The position numbers and the translations under genes were made by a program. Positions 1-11,900 of a stretch of DNA of 64,000 bases are shown in pieces (within the stretch, counting starts at the first letter, position 1; every line of letters begins with the position of its first letter). Origin of the DNA: Myotis daubentonii (taxonomy: Eukaryota > Chordata > Mammalia > Chiroptera > Vespertilionidae); assembly GCF_963259705.1 (NCBI RefSeq), contig NC_081847.1:91628046-91692045 (forward strand), given 5' to 3'. The notes under the pieces were generated by a model that saw nothing but the letters and a program-made list of their open reading frames with translations, had not been told where the DNA came from and did not search any database.

Positions 1-1897
1 GAAGAGGATGTAGCCTGTCGCAGGCCAGGGAACAGGGGCAAGTCAATGTGGAGCTGAGTCAAGAACAGGCACAGGCGTGCCAGAGTCCCTGTTCACCCTT
101 GGACGCTTGGTGCTTCAGCTGCTGGAAGCTACATGAACTGTCCCACAACAGCCAGACGACGGGGACCCTGCCTCCCGGCACACAGAGTGTGCGCAGTGCG
201 TGCTTACTGGATGAGCGAACAGATGCTTTTACATCATCAGCGGAAGCCCCTGCCCCTTCTTCTGCGGTGTGCTCTTCACCCCCATTAGCACAGGAACAAT
301 GTGGAATAAGGAGGCTTCACGTCGTGTTTGAACATGAACCCATTAAGGGCACTTTTAGCTTGAATTGCTCTTTTCCAAATTTGCAGAATGGAAAATAAGC
401 TCAAAGGCATGAGAATTTTCTGAGCGGCTGGTAAAAAATAGGTACAGCACGTATAAACAGCAAACTCAACAGGGCCGATGTGATCACTTTTCAGCTTAAA
501 GATACACGTTTAATACATTACAAAATGCATAACTTTACTAAATAGATGAAGATAATTTGGTAAAACAACATGGCTTAAATATTGAAATGGTTATACTCTT
601 ACATGTACCAGTCTTATGACTTTCCATTAATGAGTAAAAGTTGGAAGAAATGTTGTATCCATGATAGAAAAAAATGCAGTTTAATATTTGACGAATTTTA
701 CTCCATTTATTAGAGGATTTTCCTGAGGTAACTCAAGTGGAAAATTTTCTCTAATGTTTCTCTTCTCTTATTTTTGAGGTAGCCCAGCATGTTGGATTTC
801 ATAAGGCTTATTTTATAACTAAGTCAGCTTACAAGGTTATATCTCTGCATATTATTTAAAGAGAAAACGTGTCTTCTGATATTTTCAAAATAAACAACAC
901 TTTTCATCCTTGTTTCCCCTCAACACCTCCCACCTCCCAAATTGATTCTCACACATAAGAAGAGGCAAATGGACAGTTTTTAAATATAATCTGTCTTGCT
1001 ATTTTAATGTACTGCTCAATGAATTCAATCCAGAAATTTGAATAAAAAGTATTAGGAAAGTTTCTTTTCAATAGTGAATTATTATCAATATCAAACAACT
1101 GCTATCATTCTTAATCATAAATTTGAATGTCAGACAGGGGAATACTCATGCTATTACAGAAAAAAAGGAAAGGGTTGATAGTCTGTCTAGCATGTACAAT
1201 GTGTTAAACATTTACCCATTATCAGAAAACTTTCATGCCATGTCAAACTCATACACAAATCCTGGGCCACTGGTACTTGCAGTTAAGAAGCTGGCCTGAC
1301 TATATCCACAGGGCAAGTTTTAAATGCATGATTAATCAAAACTTCAAGGCAGAAGTCTATTTGTACAAAACTTGTCCTGGACCCTGGCAGCTGTGCTACA
1401 TCTCTTGAAGTATACCGTTCATAGGACCTAAAAATCTGACAATGTGTTTCAGGAGAAAATTTAACATTATGGATATGACCATGATTCTGTTTAATTTGCT
1501 TTTGTTTCTACTTTCCTTTATATCAACTTTTACTAAGAAAATGATCAATTTTTTAAAGTGAATTTTTTAATGTAGAAGCTGATTAAAATCTGTTAGATTC
1601 AAAGTGAGATTAGAGTCTATGTCAATTTCAATGGAGTGCCCTAAGCTTTTGTGTAAATTACAAGAAGGAAGGCAGAGAAATTGGAATAGCTTCCCATACA
1701 TCATCCTAACTGGTGTTAAAATATAATCTTCCTATATACCAGAATCAATGTTCTTTTTAAAAGAAAGGATAGAAAGAGAAGTAAAAATGGAAAAAGAAAA
1801 TAATTTTTAAGGCTCCTATGCAGACAAGCTGGACGTGGCTATATTGCATAGTATATATTGTATTATATATCAGTAGTGGTTGCATTAAAGACTCAAC
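1..1897. other. Unassigned intergenic DNA
   Basis: The first 330 bases are less AT-rich than the rest and hold a 116-codon open frame (48-398, +). Its product is Ser/Pro/Cys-rich with no domain, signal peptide or homologue I recognise, and no splice context argues for an exon. From about 400 to 1897 the sequence is AT-rich with no repeat family I can name. Confidence 0.5.
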
Positions 1898-2047
1898 AAC
1901 TGTTCTCAAAATATGGTCCCAGACTAGCGCCAACAGCATTACCTGGAAACATGTAATAAATGCAATTCTCAGACCTCACCCTAACCTTACAGGATCAAAG
2001 TCTCTGAAGGTGACCCAGCAACCTCTGCTCCAACAACACTCCAGGCT
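1898..2047 (+). repeat. MER5-like hAT-Charlie DNA transposon fragment
   Basis: The stretch opens with a TGTTCTCAAAATATGGTCCC-type terminus, followed by AGCATTACCTGGAAAC, AAATGCAATTCTCAGACC and a CTCTGAAGGTGACCCAGCAA segment ending near ACTCCAGG. This order matches the left half of the MER5A family, a non-autonomous hAT common to placental mammals. The right terminus is missing. The divergence visible by eye fits an ancient, inactive copy. A longer open frame that crosses it (1818-2165) is fortuitous. Confidence 0.75.
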
Positions 2048-2319
2048 GCCTGTTGCCTGCTCCAGCTTGAAACCCACTGGACTGCACACTGAGGTACAAG
2101 AAAACCAGGAGGATGGGAGCAAGTCTTTCAGCTGCTTCCACAGCCCACTTCACACTCTGCTGTAATTTATTTGGTAACAGGTCCATCTCCCTTAATTGAC
2201 AGCATTTATAACAGCAGCTGTGTCTTTTTCACTTCTGTGAATCGCTGTCACAGTCTAAAACATATCCCTTAATAATAGATATCAACCAAGCTAAACATTT
2301 CACATGAACTGCAATAAAG

Positions 2320-2532
2320 CCCTAGCTGATTTGGCTCAGTGGCTAGAGCGTCGGCCTGCGGACTGAAGGGTCCTGGGTTTGATTCTGGCCAAGGGCACAC
2401 GCCTGGGGTTGAGGGCTCGATCCCCCAGTAGGGGGCGTGCAGGAGGCAGCCAATCAATGATCGTCTCTCATCATTGATGTTTCTATCTCTCTCTCCCTCT
2501 CTCTTCCTCTCTGAAATCAATAAATAAATTAA
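2320..2532 (+). repeat. Ves SINE (tRNA-derived, vespertilionid bat)
   Basis: A tRNA-like head starts GCCCTAGCTGATTTGGCTCA (A box region). It continues with the diagnostic GTCGGCCTGCGGACTGAAGG, a B-box-like GGGTTTGATTCTGG, the GGGGGCGTGCAGGAGGCAG linker, a TCTCATCATTGATGTTTC segment, a CT-rich stretch and an AATAAATAAATT tail. This is the full Ves layout, of the head type I call A (GTCGGCCTGCGG). RNA polymerase III would transcribe such elements and L1 proteins would mobilise them. I could not identify a clear target-site duplication. Confidence 0.92.
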
Positions 2533-3960
2533 ACATTGACAATTGAATAAAAACTTTAAATGCTGTGTACAGTCGCTATTGTCACATTTTCCTTCTGAAT
2601 ATTCTTATATTAATGGAAACAACCACTTGTCTTTGCATGAGCTGTGTGGCAATACCAACACTCTGACTTTACTAGTACTTTCATAAAATAAAACTTGCCA
2701 TCATTCACCCATTCACATTATATGATAAAGATATTCTTATTTTTAAATTGATTTTATGAGAAAAATATTACAGCAGTCTCTCAATCGAGTTCTAAATAAT
2801 AGTGATTCGCTTTGATCATGAGTATTCTGAAAAGCATTATTCTATTTTCCTGAAACAATTTGAATTCATCCTCAGGCAACCCAGAGTGCTCCTGCGGCCA
2901 TTTACTGGACGGGCTGCTGGCGTATAAAGAGCAAGTGTGCTGCTGGTAATGTGATAAGGACGTAAGGAGTGATAACTATTTTAACTATTTTACGTGTAAG
3001 TATCTGAAAACAGTAGTTAATGTGAGGCTCGCTGTGAAGCAAAATGTGATCAATCTCTACTAGGGACTCATATCCGGTTTGTGGCTCATTCACAGATGGT
3101 TGAAGCAGCCATATATTTGATTGTTTACCTAATTATAACAATTCTATTTGTCATTAGGAGAATAAAAGGGTGGTTTATAGATTTGGATATTAACTGTGCT
3201 AAACCTAACTGGCTTGAAAAATGTTATTCCTTTAAGAGCTCAACAAATCTCTCGGAACTTTGTTATAGTCATTACTGCTATTACTATTGTTATTATTATT
3301 CACATACATAGAATGTCAATACTCCGAAATCAAATTTTCACATAAAAATAAAAATGTGGAACCAAGGTCAATAGTATGTAATGCTCCAATACACAAATAA
3401 CATATTCAGGTACTGGAAGTCTAATACATATTTACATTAACATAAATGTGAAGTATCTATCCATGGAGAAGTACCATCATATTTCAAGTCAGTGCAATTA
3501 CATGAATCACTATTTTACAGTAAAATGGCTTGACATTAATATTTGTTCCTGAGGAATAATGTCATTCTACATTTCATTTCTTTCTGACTCTCCTGACTGT
3601 GAATAAGGCGTGGATGGGAGAAATTAATGGAAATGACTCTAATCAATTCAGTGACCCCGTGAAGAGAGTGAAAGTACTGTCAATCTACAGATATTATCAA
3701 TGCAAAATATTCTTATTTATTTATTTAATACAGTATGAAAGGTAGAGAGTGAAGTATCTCTCACCCTGACTCCTCCAATGTAATCACTTAGCCCACCCCC
3801 ATGGCATTTACTATTATCAGCTTTCTTTGAATATAATTTAAGGGATATTCTATACAAATATAGGGAAGTTAATCAGTGTATCTTGAAAAAACAAAAATGG
3901 TTTAATAATATACGTGCTGCTCTTTGCATAATTTTAAAATTAACAGTAACAATTTTCTCA
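2533..3960. other. Unassigned AT-rich DNA
   Basis: No gene and no repeat I can name. A short imprecise TTA-rich tract lies at about 3270-3302. Small open frames at 2902-3311 overlap on both strands and have no recognisable product. Confidence 0.5.
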
Positions 3961-4200
3961 ACAATCATAAATAGATTTTTATCCTTTTTTTAAAAGAGAT
4001 TAATTACTTTTAAATGTGGAATGTTGCCTAGGTTTGATTATCTCTAGAGATCATTCCTGGAAGAGGAAATGTTGGTCAAATGGCCTGAATATTTCTCATA
4101 TTTAGAAATATTGCAATTATGCTCCCACCAGGAAAATATACTTAATGTTTCTTTATCTTTTTATAAACATATTTTGTTAAACTTTTCACCATGAGATAAA
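3960..4200 (-). repeat. Possible old L1 3' region fragment
   Basis: The phrases ATCATTCCTGGAAGAGGAAATG, GGTCAAATGGCCTGAATA and ATTGCAATTATGCTCCCACC resemble, in order, the antisense 3' region of old mammalian L1M elements (…TGGTCAAAGGGTATG… CTCCCACCAGCAGTG). Divergence is high and edges are undefined, so this is tentative. Confidence 0.3.
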
Positions 4201-6850
4201 ATTTTAGTGTAGTTCTGAATTTTATTGACCTTTCATTTTGAGTGAGTTTGGCATCATACATAATTTAAAAGAAACATGTATTTCCTTTTGTGTGAACTGC
4301 AAGTCCAGATAACGGGCCCACGTTTTCCCATGGGACCATTGGCCTTTGCATGTTGATTGACAGAAACCATTTGTAGTTTAGGAAAATTAGATGTCTGGGA
4401 AATGGGTACGGTTTCTTTTTTCAGTTAAATTTTAACCTTGCTTTATATTGATGGCTGCATTCATAACTTATTAATATTTGACTGCATGAGCTCTTTATCT
4501 TATGGTTTCAAAAACTGTGTCTCAGAAATCATGGATATAAGTAATTTCTCATTATTTGTTCTAACAGTGCATAGTGTCCTTTTTTCTCTGTGAGAGAGGG
4601 TGATTTTGGTTGAGAGTTTTTTATATTTTGCTGGTTGTTGAGTTGTGGCCTCTCGACATAAGTGCTGAAGTGCTGGGGGAGAAGCAGAGCTGGAGGAAGA
4701 AAAAACTTGCTCCTTTCCGTTTGCTGCCCTGTGCCTTCTATTTCCGTTCATTTCCTCCAAATTATGATTGTGCCACTGCTACTTTTTTTGGTATCAATTC
4801 TTGCAGTATTGGCAATATTTAAAGAGCCAGTGGCATCGTGTCCCACACACCAGCATTGACTCTGAGTCACCCCACGGGCAGAGCTATCTCAGTAGCCCAG
4901 CGACACTCCTTCCCCAAGGTCTGAGTTCTAGTACCTTCAGAGAATTCTTCCAACTATCTATGGTTTTAAAATATTGATGCCTTCCCTTTGGTTTTTAGTC
5001 ACAGAAATGAGAGTACTCCTGGTAGTTGCTACTGCTCTGAGCAAATGCATGGATGTTGGGGGCCAGTTTTCACTGCAGAATGAGCACGTTGTTAAGGCAC
5101 AGGAGGAGGCATGAAATAAGTCAGCCACACTGAATGCAAAACAGAATTACAGGTACCAGTAACAACTGGTGATTACATGCATGTAAAATTAAGACAGACA
5201 GGAGAACACCAGGCATGTAGGCCTTGGTGTCTATGTAACTATACTCACTACGAGCAATGATGGGTGCATGGAAGACAGTCTGATTCAAAGGTTCAGGTAA
5301 GAAAGTGAAAACTGACTGTGAAATACCTTGGGATGTCAGAGAGTAGGGAATTTAAAAAAAAATCAGGGAATGACCAAAGACCGTAAGGTCCACTTCCCGG
5401 AGCTTCCACCAGTTCGTCTACAAGTGCCAAATAAAATAGGGGCAGTAATACAATTCCAGGGGAAAGTTAAGAACCCATGACCCCAAACTGATAAATAAGT
5501 ACATACATAAATGAATATGCTAATTAACAGGAAAAATGGGAAGACTCTTAGAGTAGAATGCAAATTACTTAATGTCGAAGGAATGAAATAGTGATAACAT
5601 CATCTTTTGAAAATGTTAAAGTTATAATTCATTTAGCCAAGAGTCATCAATAGATGCTAGAAATATTAGGTGACGATTTGGTATAGAATAAAACGTTTAC
5701 TAAGTCTTCTGCCACTTTCTTCCATATATCGCAAATGGAAGGTGGTAGCCCTGTGCTTTAGAGACCAGATAGACACTGACTTCACATGGGAGCAAAGTTA
5801 TCATCACAGACATTGAGTGTACATTGATTTGACGTGCCTAATGTGATACTCTGAGAACATAACACCTCTCATGCCATGTGCCTGCCAAAAAGGCCTACCC
5901 TGACGGTGTTCATAAACGAACAGCGGACAATCCTAGTCTACACAAGAACAGCTCAGATCCTCAAAAGCAGACATGTCATACAAAGCCAAGGCTGCTTCCA
6001 AATTAAAGAAGACTGAAGAGACGGCAGCTGAGAGCAACGGGTAATCTTGGTTTGCATTCCAGTTTGCAAAAACTCAATATATAGAGAACATTATTGAACA
6101 GTCAGCAACAATGTAATAGGAGATATCTTAATATAAGGTACTAAAACACACGCATTTAAATTCCATGCATTTGGTCAGCATACTGTGGACGTGTGTAAGT
6201 GAATGTTCTTGTTTTTAAGGGATACATACTAAACTTACTCTCAGTTTGTTCACCAAAATAATAGGACTAAAATAATAACTTCTAGATAGAGACTAAGGAA
6301 ACATGGCCAAATGCTAACAATTGGTACATCTAGATGAAGGGTAAAAGGCAGTGTTTTTACCAGGCTTGCAACTTTACTACAATTTTCAAATTACTTCAAA
6401 ATCAAAATGTAAACAGTCTCCACTCTAAACTCTAAGGCTTGTCAGCAGCCAGGTCTTCATCAACTTGTAGAAATCCCATACGGCCCCCCGGCAATGTTTA
6501 CACATTACTGCTTTTGCAATTTGTACATCAACTTACTAAATTATTGGTTAAGTATTTTCAAGTAATTGAGTTGCTGTTGATACCTAACATGACATACCAT
6601 CTGGGTAACTACAACATTTTTGTTGCTGTCTACAACACTCATGACATGTTGCCTTGTATTCTGGATAACTGTCTAAGACAATGTTCTCCCAGCGGGGCCA
6701 AGGATGATGACAACAAAATGTTAATTCTCTACTCTCTTCCCTGCAGTGGTTTAACATCTAGTGGGGAATACTAACATAGAACCAGATATGCTTAATGTAA
6801 TTTGTGAAAATGTAAGAATTACGTAGCACATCCTCTGAAGGCCCCAGGGA
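4201..6850. other. Unassigned intergenic DNA
   Basis: Open frames on both strands overlap at 4500-4980, and a 111-codon frame lies at 6439-6774. None shows a domain, initiation context or coding-like composition. No repeat family was recognised in this stretch, so it may include degraded old repeats that only a profile search would reveal. Confidence 0.5.
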
Positions 6851-7225
6851 TGGGAGTAACATAGGTAGGACTGTGCAGTGGTTACAGCAAGGCTCTGAAA
6901 TCACTTGTTTGTAGTTGTCTTCTAGTCTAGTAGTCTAGTGGTTGTCTAAATGTCTGGCACTTTTAATTTCTGATTCCTGCTAGAACTGGCTGAATATTGA
7001 ACTGGCCAAATCAAATCTTACAGACGTGTCTGTTTGTGCATGGCCTTAAGACAACACTTTCCAAGCTAGCTGTCAAGATAACACAGATGGACAATAAAAA
7101 TTAATTCAATGCATTAAACATAAAATGAAAAACATATTTTTGACATTTATAGATGAAAACTTGAATCTAATTTGCTTATATTGCTTGTGATTCAATAAAT
7201 TCAAAGAATTAGTCTCTGATTTAAA

Positions 7226-7228
<3 letters not shown>
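6851..7228 (+). repeat. Left copy of a direct duplication (carries a broken MIR)
   Basis: This segment is repeated at 8505-8991 in the same orientation. It starts at GGGAGTAACATAGGTAGGACTG and ends at GTCTCTGATTTAAAAT. Over the 3' 280 bases I count only about seven differences from the right copy. The left copy lacks about 150 bases present on the right; at that junction it reads CTAGTCTAGTAGTCTAGTGG, a short TAGTCTAG repeat. The first 100 bases are the 5' part of a MIR SINE. Immediately downstream comes a (TA)n tract and then the retroviral remnant. Confidence 0.9.

Positions 7229-7283
<55 letters not shown>
7229..7283. repeat. (TA)n microsatellite
   Basis: About 26 uninterrupted TA units. 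The run begins exactly where the left duplication copy ends, so it may mark the breakpoint. Confidence 0.97.
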
Positions 7284-7286
<3 letters not shown>

Positions 7287-7746
7287 TTTTTTTCTTTTTC
7301 TCCATAAGCAGATAAAGCAACTAAGACTCAGAAAAATTAAGTAGCACAGAGCTAGAAACCACATACTCTTTCAAAAGCCAGAATTTTTGTCTCCAAACAT
7401 GTATATAGCTTCTCTTCTTGCAGATTCTGTCTTGCCGGGAGCTGGTCCATCCTTGCTGTTTCAAGGGACCTGGCATATATGGCATACGGTTCTTAATATG
7501 TTTGCTCACCTTCTTGGTGCTGTGTTTTAACCAAAGTCACCTCTCCGAGAAAGGTTGAATCCCCAGGTAGGGATTTTCCCCTAAAGTTAGGGAGGGAATA
7601 AAACCCCTCAACTAAGTGCCAGGCGGGTAATTAATCCCTTTAACTACCAACAATCATGCTTAAACTACATAATCTTTTCTCCCTGGAATGGAGATAAGAA
7701 ACGCCCTAACCTTTGTAATAGAGATTGATAGGACTGAATCAACTGG

Positions 7747-7754
7747 TATAAATA
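7747..7754 (+). promoter_or_regulatory. LTR TATA box
   Basis: TATAAATA within AACTGGTATAAATACAG. It lies about 225 bases into the LTR and upstream of the repeat-rich part, as expected for a retroviral U3 promoter. Whether it is active is unknown. Confidence 0.55.
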
Positions 7755-7789
7755 CAGTTGTAGCAAGACAGAAACACCCAGAACTTAGA

Positions 7790-8110
7790 ACACAGAACTC
7801 ATGAGACAGAATTCAGAAGACAGCGCCTAGAGACGGGGGAGCTTCGCTGGAGAGAGCATGGCAAAAGATCCTGGACAGAAACTGGCCTCAGAACCTAGAG
7901 ACAGAACCTAGCGAGAGAACATGGCAAAAGATCCTGGACTGAACCTGACTGCGGAGATTGGCAGGAGAGCCTGACTAGAACCTGGACAGAACCTGGCTGG
8001 AGAACCTAGCAAGGGAACATGGCTACAGAACCTCGCTGGAGATCCAAAGCAGAACCTCTCTGGAGATCCAGACCAGAACTTGGCTGGAGATCCGGGCTAG
8101 AGATCCTGGC
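7790..8110 (+). repeat. Degenerate minisatellite-like repeat inside the LTR
   Basis: Units built on CAGAACCT(C/G)GCTGGAGA and GAACATGGCAAAAGATCCTGG recur with drifting length of roughly 19-30 bases. The phrase CATGGCAAAAGATCCTGGAC occurs twice, about 62 bases apart. The array is imperfect and sits downstream of the TATA box, so it would form part of the transcribed leader. Confidence 0.75.
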
Positions 8111-8215
8111 TAGGCTGCTGATCAACTGAACGCTATCTCCGTGTCATTCCTTCATCGCCAACTCCGTCCACACCTTTGGGGACCCCTGGACCTGCTGGGG
8201 TTGGACCCCGGCATC

Positions 8216-8233
8216 TGGCGCCCGAACAGGGAC
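8216..8233 (+). other. Retroviral primer-binding site (tRNA-Lys type)
   Basis: TGGCGCCCGAACAGGGAC matches over all 18 positions the primer-binding site that pairs with the 3' end of tRNA-Lys3, used by betaretroviruses such as MMTV and by lentiviruses. It lies two bases after the LTR end CA, the standard spacing. In a genome copy this is a relic used to classify the element. Confidence 0.92.
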
Positions 8234-8270
8234 CCCTAGGTAAGCGCCCCGCACTCGGGACGGATCAGAC

Positions 8271-8389
8271 TCCAGGAGATCCTGGCTAGGCTGCTGATGA
8301 ACTGAACACTGTCTCTGAGTCTTTCCCTCTTCGCCGACTCCGTCCACACCTTTGGGGACCCCTGGACCTGCTGGGGTTGGACCCCGGCA
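8271..8389 (+). mobile_element. Truncated second LTR (3' portion only)
   Basis: From GGAGATCCTGGCTAGGCTGC to CCCCGGCA this repeats the last 118 bases of the LTR at 8096-8213, with about nine mismatches clustered in the first 70 bases. Only some 57 bases of leader (8214-8270) separate the primer site from this fragment. All coding DNA, the polypurine tract and most of the 3' LTR are therefore gone. An internal deletion joining the leader to the end of the 3' LTR is the simplest explanation. Confidence 0.8.
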
Positions 8390-8504
8390 CTGTCTCTTCT
8401 CCTTCTTATGTCCCATGTAAGAGCAGGAAAAGGTTTAGGCTAATGAATCATTTTAATGACCCTCCCAAAGTCTTAATGGAAATTTCCAATTCTTATTGCC
8501 ATTG

Positions 8505-8991
8505 GGAGTAACATAGGTAGGACTGTGCGATGGTTACAGCAAGGCTCTGAAATCACTTGTTTGTAGTTGTCTTCTAGTTCCACTGTTACTAATTTTACAC
8601 CTTATAAACAGTCTTTCTAATCTCAGCTTTTTTATCTGCAAAATTGGGATACATAATATTATCTACTTTATACACATAAGAGTTAAATGAATGAAGAATA
8701 AAAATTATTAGCAGAAAGTCTGGCACTTTTAATTTCTGTATCCTCCTAGAACTGGCTGAAATTGAACTGGCCAAATCAAATCTTACAGACGTGTCTGTTT
8801 GTGCATGGCCTTAAGACAACACTTTCCAAGCTATCTGTCAAGATAACACAGATGGACAATAAAAATTAATTCAATGCATTAAACGTAAAATGAAAAACAT
8901 ATTTTTGACATTTATAGATGAAAACTTGAATCTAATTTGCTTATATTTCTTGTGATTCAATAAATTCAAAGAATTAGTCTCTGATTTAAAA
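8505..8991 (+). repeat. Right copy of the direct duplication
   Basis: Matches 6851-7228 in the same orientation but is longer: it retains about 150 bases (about 8570-8717) missing on the left. It also contains an intact MIR, which suggests it is closer to the ancestral state. After ATTTAAAAT it continues into CATCCAAGAAGC unique sequence, where the left copy runs into (TA)n. Confidence 0.9.
8515..8725 (+). repeat. MIR SINE
   Basis: The order GTGCGATGGTTACAGCAAGGCTCTG, AATCTCAGCTTTTTTATCTG, CAAAATTGGGATA and AGAGTTAAATGAATGAA matches the tRNA-like head, core and 3' part of MIR. This family is shared by all mammals. It lies inside the right duplication copy, so the same head fragment recurs at 6861-6917. 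Confidence 0.75.
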
Positions 8992-11900
8992 TCATCCAAG
9001 AAGCAATCGTGTGGCAAGGACGATGGGATCATGAGTGTCCATATATTTTTCTTGTTAAATAAATGGAAACATCAGAGATAGTCACAATTCACCATGAAGG
9101 TTTGTGAACCAGGGCTAATTCTTCAGGTCAAAACACATGGGCATCACGGATAATTACCTATCTCATCCATCATTTTTGCTGCTCTCCAAATATAAGCCTG
9201 TAAAATGTAAAAAAAATGTCTCTTGTGTCAGGTCTTAATCACTGTCTTTTAAGTTTTAAAAATATTTTTGTGTTGTTTTTGTTAAATGCATACTAAGAAG
9301 AATAAAGTAGAAATACACGGGAAATGAAAAATCTGTGATTGCCTTGGCAATGTTTGCCTTCACAAAAGATGGTTGCATGCTTGTCTTCAGCCTCGATGTT
9401 TTCATTTACCAATAATGTTACATCCTAGTGGCAAATTCTAATGACGTCTTAAAGCATAAAAGGAACCTGAATATGTTGATTTTAGCATGCGCACATATTT
9501 TTAACTTTATAAAATAAACCAATACTTTAAAATTGTGTGATTGTCTTTATTCCCACATACTGTTCATATATCAGCTCAGGAAGCCTTGCCAAAGGATGAT
9601 GAATTAACGCTCCTGCAAGTCAGATGTGTTTCCTTTACTCCACCAATTGGACAGAGAAAACAAATGCAGGATTATATTGTTTTGTTTTTACTTAGTGTTT
9701 TGCCTGCCATCATAAGCAAAATTAATCTGTGTTATTAGTAACTGTCAACAGCATACTTTGAGCATAAGGCAAATACAGCAGGTGGTTGAAAAAATGGCTA
9801 AAAGCAAAAATGCGGAACAAATGATTGATAGGAAATGCTAATCTACTTTTGCATAAATTAAAAATAAATTTAAATGCATGCAAAGCTCCAACAAAGGTTA
9901 ACACTAGACAGAAAATGAAATAAATTAACCAATAGTAGACCATGTGTCTAAAAGCTAAAGTGCTAAATACTTTACTATATATTAATTGACGTGATTCAAA
10001 AAATGTAGTTGAATTACTTACATTTATTAAATTTGAGAAAATTAAATCTAAGTAACAGTTCTTTATACTAACACATTTGAAAGTTGTTGCTTTGGTATCA
10101 ACATAATATTATTTTATGTCATGTTTATTTTTAAAATAGCACGAATTTTAACTGGAAGCAAATTATGGGAAATGTAGATAGGAAATGGGTAATGAGATTA
10201 TTTTTTATTCTGCTATAATTATATCTGGAGGAAATTTAAGATTGCCTTTCTGGTTTGGATGGAGACCAGGTAAAATGCATTATACGAGGTATCTTGGACG
10301 TAAGAACATGATACATGATTATACTGAAAAGTAAATGACAATTTAAAATAGAAATTGCATTATGGTTCTCCGCCCACTGTTTTCTTCTCTATGGGGTGGG
10401 GGAACCACTAGGAGATACCTTCTGAGCCTCTATAGATATTAGTGCATCCATCATTTCCAACCATTCTGCCAGCTACCTAACAGGTGCCTGGATGATAGAA
10501 ACAATTTCATCAGTAAAACAAATGCCACTCCAGAGAACCATTTACCCACCTGCCCAACTAGATACAGGAATCTCAAAGGGGCTCTTGTTATTTTAATCTT
10601 CTGAAAAATTAAAAGGTATGAAAAAACAATTGAGACAGGGACTTTGCAGTGATTAACTGTAATCATCAATTAAAGTTTAAATACCCACAAAATACAGAGC
10701 CACATATTGAGAACTCCTTGAGAGAAGAGAATTGGGTACACAACACAGATAGAATTCCTACATCTGCAAGAAGTTTTATGTTGAGTATATATTTCTCAAC
10801 TTTTATATTAAATACATAAATTCATTTTAAAAGAGGTCCCAAAGTTAAACATTTTACATTAACCAAGTTATTAATTTCTCTGAAAAAAAATCTATAAAAA
10901 TTTATTTTCCCAAATATGTTGGAACTTAAAATTAGAACAGATTTGATCTAATAACAATCAATGTTGATTCAAACAAACAGCATCCCTACAGGGTCTCTCA
11001 GTAATACCAGTGGGAGGGCAGGAGATACGCTGAAATACTTTTCAGGATGTTTGGTACCGTCTTTATCTATACCTCCCCTATCTTTGGCATCTTCTTTCCA
11101 AAATATTTCTCTACTCCCAACAAAGCTTCTTCCTGTTACAGTTCACATAATGCATTTCTCTTTCTCTCCCCACCTTTCCTTCAGTAACTATTCTGAGTAT
11201 TCTCACCACATCCAAACTCATTGCGCAACGGAAATCACTACTGTGCTCTTATCACCTGTGATTTTCCCTTGCCCTTGCCCCAGTTTTCCATGACAAAATC
11301 CCAGGAATTCAAGAGTATTTTATTAGGGTGATTGGCATAAATATGGATTCTCATAACAAAATCAGAGGACAAAATAACTATATTTCCTGGGGGTTCTACT
11401 CATCGCATGCCAGGAGCAGAATGATCAGCATGGAGCTGCCGGGAATGTCAATCATCCTGAAGCAAAGTAATGGGAGTTTGTGAGGATAACTGAAGAATTA
11501 TAGCGGGAACACAGCAGAGGAACAGAACATTTCATTGATGCCAAATTGGGGATTTTCCTCCTAACCAGTATATGCATGTAACTGTCTCCGCAGCTAGTGA
11601 GTTAAACATTTTGACTTTACCGTTGCTTATGAGATATTTCAATCTTCCCATGTCCAATTTTGTTGCCATTTCTACAGATCCAGGTCTTACGTTCATTGCT
11701 ACTGAAACTTTACTCTTATATTCTCCATACATTGCATGTTTACGTCAATCATAGTTATATATGGAAAGAAATCTTGGTTGAAAAACCTCATTTTTAAGAT
11801 TATTTTTTTATGCAATCTCTTTGTGAAACACTAACTTGTCAGATCAAAATGACCATAAAAATACATCACTGAAAAACTCAAATAACTTTTCTGATGGAAA

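Larger units (their letters stand above)
7521..8213 (+). mobile_element. Endogenous retrovirus 5' LTR (class II/ERV2-like)
   Basis: A putative LTR of about 693 bp starts TGTGTTTTAACC and ends ...CCCCGGCA, followed after two bases by a primer-binding site, which fixes the 3' edge firmly. The 5' edge is inferred only from the TG start. A TATAAATA box sits at 7747-7754. The segment after it (7790-8110) is a degenerate repeat of AGAACCTGGCTGGAGATCC-like units. The lysine-tRNA primer site suggests a betaretrovirus-like (ERV2) lineage. It lies between the two halves of a direct duplication. No gag, pro, pol or env frame remains. Confidence 0.75.

Noticed and set aside
48..398. 116-codon open frame at the left edge
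   Set aside because: No domain, low-complexity Ser/Pro/Cys composition, no evidence of exon boundaries; length is within chance for a 64-kb window.
2320..2400. Functional tRNA gene
   Set aside because: The tRNA-like A and B boxes belong to a Ves SINE with its linker and CT-rich body; no cloverleaf with anticodon arm is maintained.
7521..8389. Functional provirus
   Set aside because: Only LTR sequence, a primer site and 57 bases of leader remain; no gag, pol or env frame exists.
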